A stretch of DNA of 8,603 nucleotides, from positions 1-8,603 of the forward strand of contig CALQZE010000008.1 in the NCBI GenBank assembly GCA_943348955.1, in the 5' to 3' direction. The notes under the pieces are model-generated. The model worked only from the letters and a program-made list of their open reading frames with translations. It searched no databases and was not told the DNA's origin. Source of the stretch: Candidatus Uhrbacteria bacterium RIFOXYB12_FULL_58_10. GTDB taxonomy: Bacteria; Patescibacteriota; Patescibacteriia; UBA9934; GWF2-40-263. Both the position numbers and the translations under genes were made by a program. Positions 5,356 through 8,603 of the stretch are shown here, piece by piece. How positions within the stretch are numbered: position 1 is the stretch's first letter; each line of letters starts with the position of its first letter.

Positions 5356-7086
5356 CTACGCTCCTTCGCCCGCAACACGCAAAATTTCTTCCACAGTTGT
5401 CAGTCCATCAATGACTTTGAGAATTCCATCCTGCTGCATGGTTGTCATTCCTTGTTTTTTCGCGAGTTCTCGCACTTCATATTCTGAAATCTTTTCAGAC
5501 ATGGCACCTTTGATTTCATCACTCATGGTGAGAATTTCATAAATTCCCAAACGTCCTTTGTAACCCGATTTGTTACAAATATCACATCCTTTTCCTTTGT
5601 AAAATTTCCATTCCGCTTCCGGCTTAACGATTTCTCCGGACGCAGGAGGAATTTCACTCGCAACTTTTTTGACGAAAGCAAGTTGTTCTGGTGTCAGTTG
5701 TACTTCTTCTTTACAAGCCGCACAGACTTTTCTTGTAAGACGTTGTCCGATGATGGCGTTCAGTGCTGGTGCAAGTAAAAACGGTTTAACTCCCATTGAA
5801 ATAAAACGGGGAATGGCTCCAGCCGCATCGTTTGTGTGGAGTGTTGAGAGCATCAAGTGTCCGGTGAGTGCGGCGTTAATTGCTACGTCAGCGGTTTCCA
5901 GATCTCGGATTTCTCCGACCATGACAACGTCAGGATCTTGTCGCAAAATAGATCGAAGTCCTCCGCCAAACGTATAATTTTTTGCGTGATCGATTTGTGA
6001 CTGATTGATACCTGCGAGCTTATATTCGATCGGATCTTCAAGGGTAATAATCTTTACGCCAGACGTATTAAGCTTTCGTAAAATGGCATAAAGAGTCGTG
6101 GTTTTACCTGATCCTGTCGGACCAGTTGTCATCACCATGCCGTGTGGCTTCTCAATTTCTTTTACCAGCCGCTTTTCTGCAAGTGGACGATATCCAAGCT
6201 GAGAAAACTCTACATTGATTGCACTTGGTTTCAAAATACGCATTACAACAGATTCTCCCCATGCGGTTGGAATGGTTGAAACACGAACGTCTGTATCTCC
6301 GTCTTTGAGAAAAATTGTGAAACGTCCATCTTGAGGGCGATCGACAACGTTAATCTTTAATCCAGAAATAAGTTTTACACGAGCAATAATCTTTTTCCAA
6401 AGATCGTGTGGAAGTGAGGCAATTTCTTGTAAAATACCGTCGATACGAAATCGTGCGACGATCGTTTTTTCTTCTGCTTCGATGTGAATATCACTTGTTC
6501 CAAATTGAAGTGCCGCAGCAATCAGAATGGTAATGATGTCTGTGATGGATGCGGATTTTACAACGCCCTGCACATCTCCGTAGGATTTCATCTGTGCTTG
6601 GAAACGAGAAAGCTCTTCATCGGTTATCTTCACTCCTTTCATGATCGCTTTGATTTTTGGAAGTGTTTCGTATGCTTTGAGGGCGACGCGTAAACTTTCC
6701 TCAGAAATTTGGTAGACACCGCCGTTTGCTTTATTGCGTTCTTGGAGCTGATAGATCAGTTCTTTAACAGCTGGATCTGTTGGATTTGTGGATGCAAGAC
6801 GAATTTCTGGACCCGTAAATAAAAAACAAACTGATTTTAATGCGCGTGCTTGTTCTTCGGGAACTTGTCGAAGGGAATCCGGAGAAATAGGAAACCCTTT
6901 GAGGTTCACATAAGGAACTTTATTTGTTTGTGCAATCAATTGAGTCTCCACCTCTTTTTCCTTGAGGCGAACTTCTTTCATCTTTTCATCAAAGGCTTCC
7001 ACCGTTGATGTTTGACCGGAGGTGTCCGCAGATTTCGCCCCGGTATGATGCAAAAGATCTTCAATGCTTTGGGTGTCGATGGACAT
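5356..7086 (-). CDS. pilB: Type IV pilus assembly ATPase PilB (GspE/PulE family)
   Basis: PilB is the cytoplasmic hexameric ATPase that drives pilin polymerisation at the inner-membrane platform. The 576 residues divide as follows. There is a charged, possibly coiled N-tail (about 25-55) and an MshEN/T2SSE-N-like domain (about 56-150, starting VPYVNLKGFPIS). The core ATPase begins with SDIHIEAEE (198-206). Walker A is GPTGSGKTTT (322-331), the Asp box TLEDPIEY (348-355), Walker B GEIRDLETAD (391-400) and the His box TLHTND (415-420). Four cysteines, Cys455/Cys458 and Cys501/Cys504, form the zinc site typical of assembly ATPases rather than PilT. All catalytic elements are present. ATG 7086 has no Shine-Dalgarno site; its leader is pyrimidine-rich. 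No other pilus gene is adjacent. GspE of a secretion system is the main alternative, but an assembly role is likelier in a lineage without an outer membrane. Confidence 0.93.
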   Translation of the reverse strand: MSIDTQSIEDLLHHTGAKSADTSGQTSTVEAFDEKMKEVRLKEKEVETQLIAQTNKVPYVNLKGFPISPDSLRQVPEEQARALKSVCFLFTGPEIRLASTNPTDPAVKELIYQLQERNKANGGVYQISEESLRVALKAYETLPKIKAIMKGVKITDEELSRFQAQMKSYGDVQGVVKSASITDIITILIAAALQFGTSDIHIEAEEKTIVARFRIDGILQEIASLPHDLWKKIIARVKLISGLKINVVDRPQDGRFTIFLKDGDTDVRVSTIPTAWGESVVMRILKPSAINVEFSQLGYRPLAEKRLVKEIEKPHGMVMTTGPTGSGKTTTLYAILRKLNTSGVKIITLEDPIEYKLAGINQSQIDHAKNYTFGGGLRSILRQDPDVVMVGEIRDLETADVAINAALTGHLMLSTLHTNDAAGAIPRFISMGVKPFLLAPALNAIIGQRLTRKVCAACKEEVQLTPEQLAFVKKVASEIPPASGEIVKPEAEWKFYKGKGCDICNKSGYKGRLGIYEILTMSDEIKGAMSEKISEYEVRELAKKQGMTTMQQDGILKVIDGLTTVEEILRVAGEGA

Positions 7087-7095
7087 AAGGGAAGG

Positions 7096-7122
7096 AGAAG
7101 TCGAGAAGTAAGAAGTCGAGAA
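7096..7122. repeat. Tandem 12-base repeat in pilB leader
   Basis: AGAAGTCGAGAA occurs at 7096-7107 and again at 7111-7122, a 15-base period. On the pilB strand this gives two pyrimidine-rich TTCTCGACTTCT units, the nearer ending 9 bases before the start codon. They may be a regulatory site or a small duplication; no known motif is recognised. Confidence 0.5.
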
Positions 7123-7132
7123 TTTTGCGGAA

Positions 7133-7159
7133 CAAAAACTGGGACATTTCTATCCCAGT
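7133..7159 (-). terminator. Terminator after the membrane protein gene
   Basis: Read leftward, ACTGGGA (7159-7153) pairs with TCCCAGT (7144-7138) around an 8-base loop, followed by a U-rich run (TTTTTG, reading from 7138). It lies 27 bases after the membrane protein stop codon and should end the ftsH-membrane protein transcript. Confidence 0.75.
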
Positions 7160-7185
7160 GTATTTGTTTTTTTGATTTTTCGCAA
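7157..7185 (-). promoter_or_regulatory. Possible pilB promoter overlapping the terminator
   Basis: Read leftward, TTGCGA (7185-7180) and TACACT (7162-7157) are 17 bases apart, each matching four of six consensus bases, with an A-rich spacer. The start would fall near 7150 in the terminator loop, so pilB mRNA would lack the left arm and escape the hairpin. The leader would be about 65 bases. The matches are imperfect, but no better promoter was seen before pilB. Confidence 0.35.
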
Positions 7186-7186
7186 T

Positions 7187-8173
7187 CTATTTTATCCCGA
7201 ACAGGCGAAGTGTCTTTGCGATCGGCAAGCGTTTGTGTAAAGGCAGATCCGCTTGTTTATAAAAAAGATACCAAGCGCTGTATTGGAATGTAACGATCGC
7301 TCCTCCAAATGTAAACACGATAGCGAGAGCAAAAAGTCCAAAGAGGACGTTTGCTATGACGAAGATGATGAAGGAACCGGTAAGAAGTGAAAGGGAATAG
7401 ATGAGTGCGTAAGGAATGGTCAAGAAAATAGTGATGGCAAGCAAGACAAAACCAGAAAGGGCGATAAGAAGAAAAAGGAGAATCGCGAATTCAAATGTGG
7501 CGAGCCAGTGTTTTGTGAAGAGACTCCATGCATCTGTCAGTGCTTCACGAACAGTTGCTTCTGTTTCAATCACGTGAATGATTGCGAGAAAGGAGATGAT
7601 GTTGATAATGAGAATGAGTGGGAAGAAGATGATCAATTCAGCAAAGGTAAAGAGAAAACTGTTTGAGGATGCTGTGGTTAAATACCACAGCATGGGAAGC
7701 ATGGTGAAAGCGACAAGAAGACATCCGGCTAATTTGGTAAGAATATCCAGAACAAAGATGCGTCCAATATGATCATGTGCACGTTTTCTGATGATATTTG
7801 GATGTTCGTGTGTTGGAGACTTGATGCCGTGAATGAGTGCTGTTTGAGATAATACTGCGAGAAAGATGAGTCCCGCACTGATGAGAACCATGCAAAAAAT
7901 GATTCCTCCTGTTTGGAACGTGCTGAGAGTTTGTGCTTGACGAACATACGTTCCGAACAGGGAGTATCCGACAAACGTATTGCTCAACAGTTGATGAAGG
8001 AAGGATCCTCCAACCTGAACGCGGCGCATGCCCGTTGCAGCGACATCAAAGACACCGCCAGTTGAAATAATTGCTGCGAAGATACCAAAAATCCACAGCG
8101 TTTTTCTTTGCCACGTGAGGCGCCAGGCTTCACGTAAAAGCGTTCGATAAATCGCTGTGGAATTTTTTTTCAT
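7187..8173 (-). CDS. Multi-pass membrane protein of unknown function
   Basis: I do not recognise the family with certainty. The 328 residues start with a basic segment (MKKN, then RxxLREAWRLTWQRK) and contain about six hydrophobic stretches, near 26-42, 89-115, 138-165, 173-202, 224-258 and 262-300. The tail is basic (HKRLPIAKTLRLFGIK). A polar stretch at 203-222 (ETEATVREALTDAWSLFTKHW), just before a membrane segment, resembles short amphipathic segments of DUF975-like or GDPD-membrane-domain-like proteins; this is a loose resemblance. No catalytic motif or signal peptide was seen. The ATG at 8173 has GGAG only 2 bases upstream. It begins 12 bases after the ftsH stop, so it is probably in an ftsH operon and could be a partner or substrate of that protease, which is inference only. 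A terminator follows. Confidence 0.8.
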   Translation of the reverse strand: MKKNSTAIYRTLLREAWRLTWQRKTLWIFGIFAAIISTGGVFDVAATGMRRVQVGGSFLHQLLSNTFVGYSLFGTYVRQAQTLSTFQTGGIIFCMVLISAGLIFLAVLSQTALIHGIKSPTHEHPNIIRKRAHDHIGRIFVLDILTKLAGCLLVAFTMLPMLWYLTTASSNSFLFTFAELIIFFPLILIINIISFLAIIHVIETEATVREALTDAWSLFTKHWLATFEFAILLFLLIALSGFVLLAITIFLTIPYALIYSLSLLTGSFIIFVIANVLFGLFALAIVFTFGGAIVTFQYSAWYLFYKQADLPLHKRLPIAKTLRLFGIK

Positions 8174-8185
8174 ATCTCCGATAAG

Positions 8186-8602
8186 TTATGTCGTGTACGT
8201 ATTAGGTGCCACGGCATTGCTTCCGGTAAAGAGCGCGTCGAATTCTTCTTTTTCGAGAACTTCTTTTTCAAGAAGAGCTTTCGCGATTTTATCCAGATGC
8301 AATTTTTCTTTTCGGATTATACCACGAGTTGTTTCAAGGGCGCCATTCACCAATTTCTCAACTTCGAGGTCGATAAGCTCTGCGGTTTTTTCAGAATAGT
8401 TTCTTTGTTCGTGAATTTCTTTTCCGAGGAACACCATTTCTTGTGTTTCTCCAAAGACACGTGGTCCGAGTGTGTCGCTCATTCCGTAGCGTGTGACGAT
8501 TTCACGTGCAAGACGTGTACATTTACGAAGATCATCCGATGCACCTGTTGTAACATCACCAAATGTTTCTTTTTCCGCGACGAATCCACCGAGCATGACA
8601 GC
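8186..8602 (-). CDS. ftsH: ATP-dependent zinc metalloprotease FtsH, C-terminal end (partial)
   Basis: FtsH is a membrane-anchored AAA+ protease that removes damaged or unassembled membrane proteins and some regulators. The window holds the last 138 residues; the gene enters from the right edge. The text AVMLGGFVAEKETFGDVTTGASDDL matches the M41 peptidase helix. The second Asp of GASDDL is the third zinc ligand, and it is present. RLAREIVTRYGMSDTLGP and a C-terminal helical region rich in Lys, Glu and Leu follow, as in other FtsH proteins. The AAA module and the HEXXH site lie outside the window. Within GGRAAE, common in the family, this protein has GGFVAE, a mild change. The tail (NAVAPNTYTT) is short. 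The gene reads leftward into the membrane protein gene after a 12-base gap. Confidence 0.93.
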   Translation of the reverse strand, partial: AVMLGGFVAEKETFGDVTTGASDDLRKCTRLAREIVTRYGMSDTLGPRVFGETQEMVFLGKEIHEQRNYSEKTAELIDLEVEKLVNGALETTRGIIRKEKLHLDKIAKALLEKEVLEKEEFDALFTGSNAVAPNTYTT

Positions 8603-8603
8603 C

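Noticed and set aside
1..8603. Alternative genetic code (TGA as Gly, as in Gracilibacteria/SR1)
   Set aside because: None of the nine coding regions ends in TGA, which raised the idea, but none has in-frame TGA codons and known motifs read through with the standard code. TGA is simply rare as a stop here.

Overview
This looks like a chromosomal stretch from a small-genome, moderately AT-rich bacterium, most likely of the Candidate Phyla Radiation (Patescibacteria). That placement is an inference. It rests on tight gene packing, a reduced glycerol kinase-like protein, a type IV pilus ATPase beside tRNA-modification genes, and frequent starts without a Shine-Dalgarno site. The standard code fits: every main reading frame is open with TGA read as stop. 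No mobile element, CRISPR array or prophage gene was seen.

Layout, left to right. The end of a Ser/Thr protein kinase (+) runs in from the left edge and converges on a tRNA-Glu(UUC) gene (-). The 196 bases between them are almost entirely two hairpins: a terminator with A- and T-tracts, and a 124-base near-continuous hairpin that touches the CCA end of the tRNA. The tRNA promoter points left. Rightward come an NAD-dependent glycerol-3-phosphate dehydrogenase homologue (gpsA-like) and an overlapping, shortened glycerol kinase (glpK-like), closed by a terminator. Next is a more GC-rich nucleotidyltransferase-fold gene with its own promoter and a strong ribosome binding site. Then come tsaD and tsaE, two genes of the t6A37 tRNA-modification pathway, joined by a TAATG overlap.

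A symmetric terminator separates tsaE from the leftward genes. These are pilB (type IV pilus assembly ATPase), a multi-pass membrane protein of unknown function, and the end of ftsH, which enters from the right edge. ftsH and the membrane protein gene are 12 bases apart and probably co-transcribed. pilB lies beyond a terminator and probably has its own promoter.

Functionally, gpsA and glpK would link glycerol, glycerol-3-phosphate and dihydroxyacetone phosphate. Both carry unusual changes: the GpsA homologue lacks the phosphate-binding Arg, and the GlpK homologue lacks part of its C-terminal half. TsaD and TsaE serve translation fidelity, PilB powers surface pili, and FtsH handles membrane protein quality control. 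The least ordinary parts are the long hairpin beside tRNA-Glu, the two altered glycerol enzymes, the compositionally distinct nucleotidyltransferase gene, and two places where a promoter appears to be built into a terminator.
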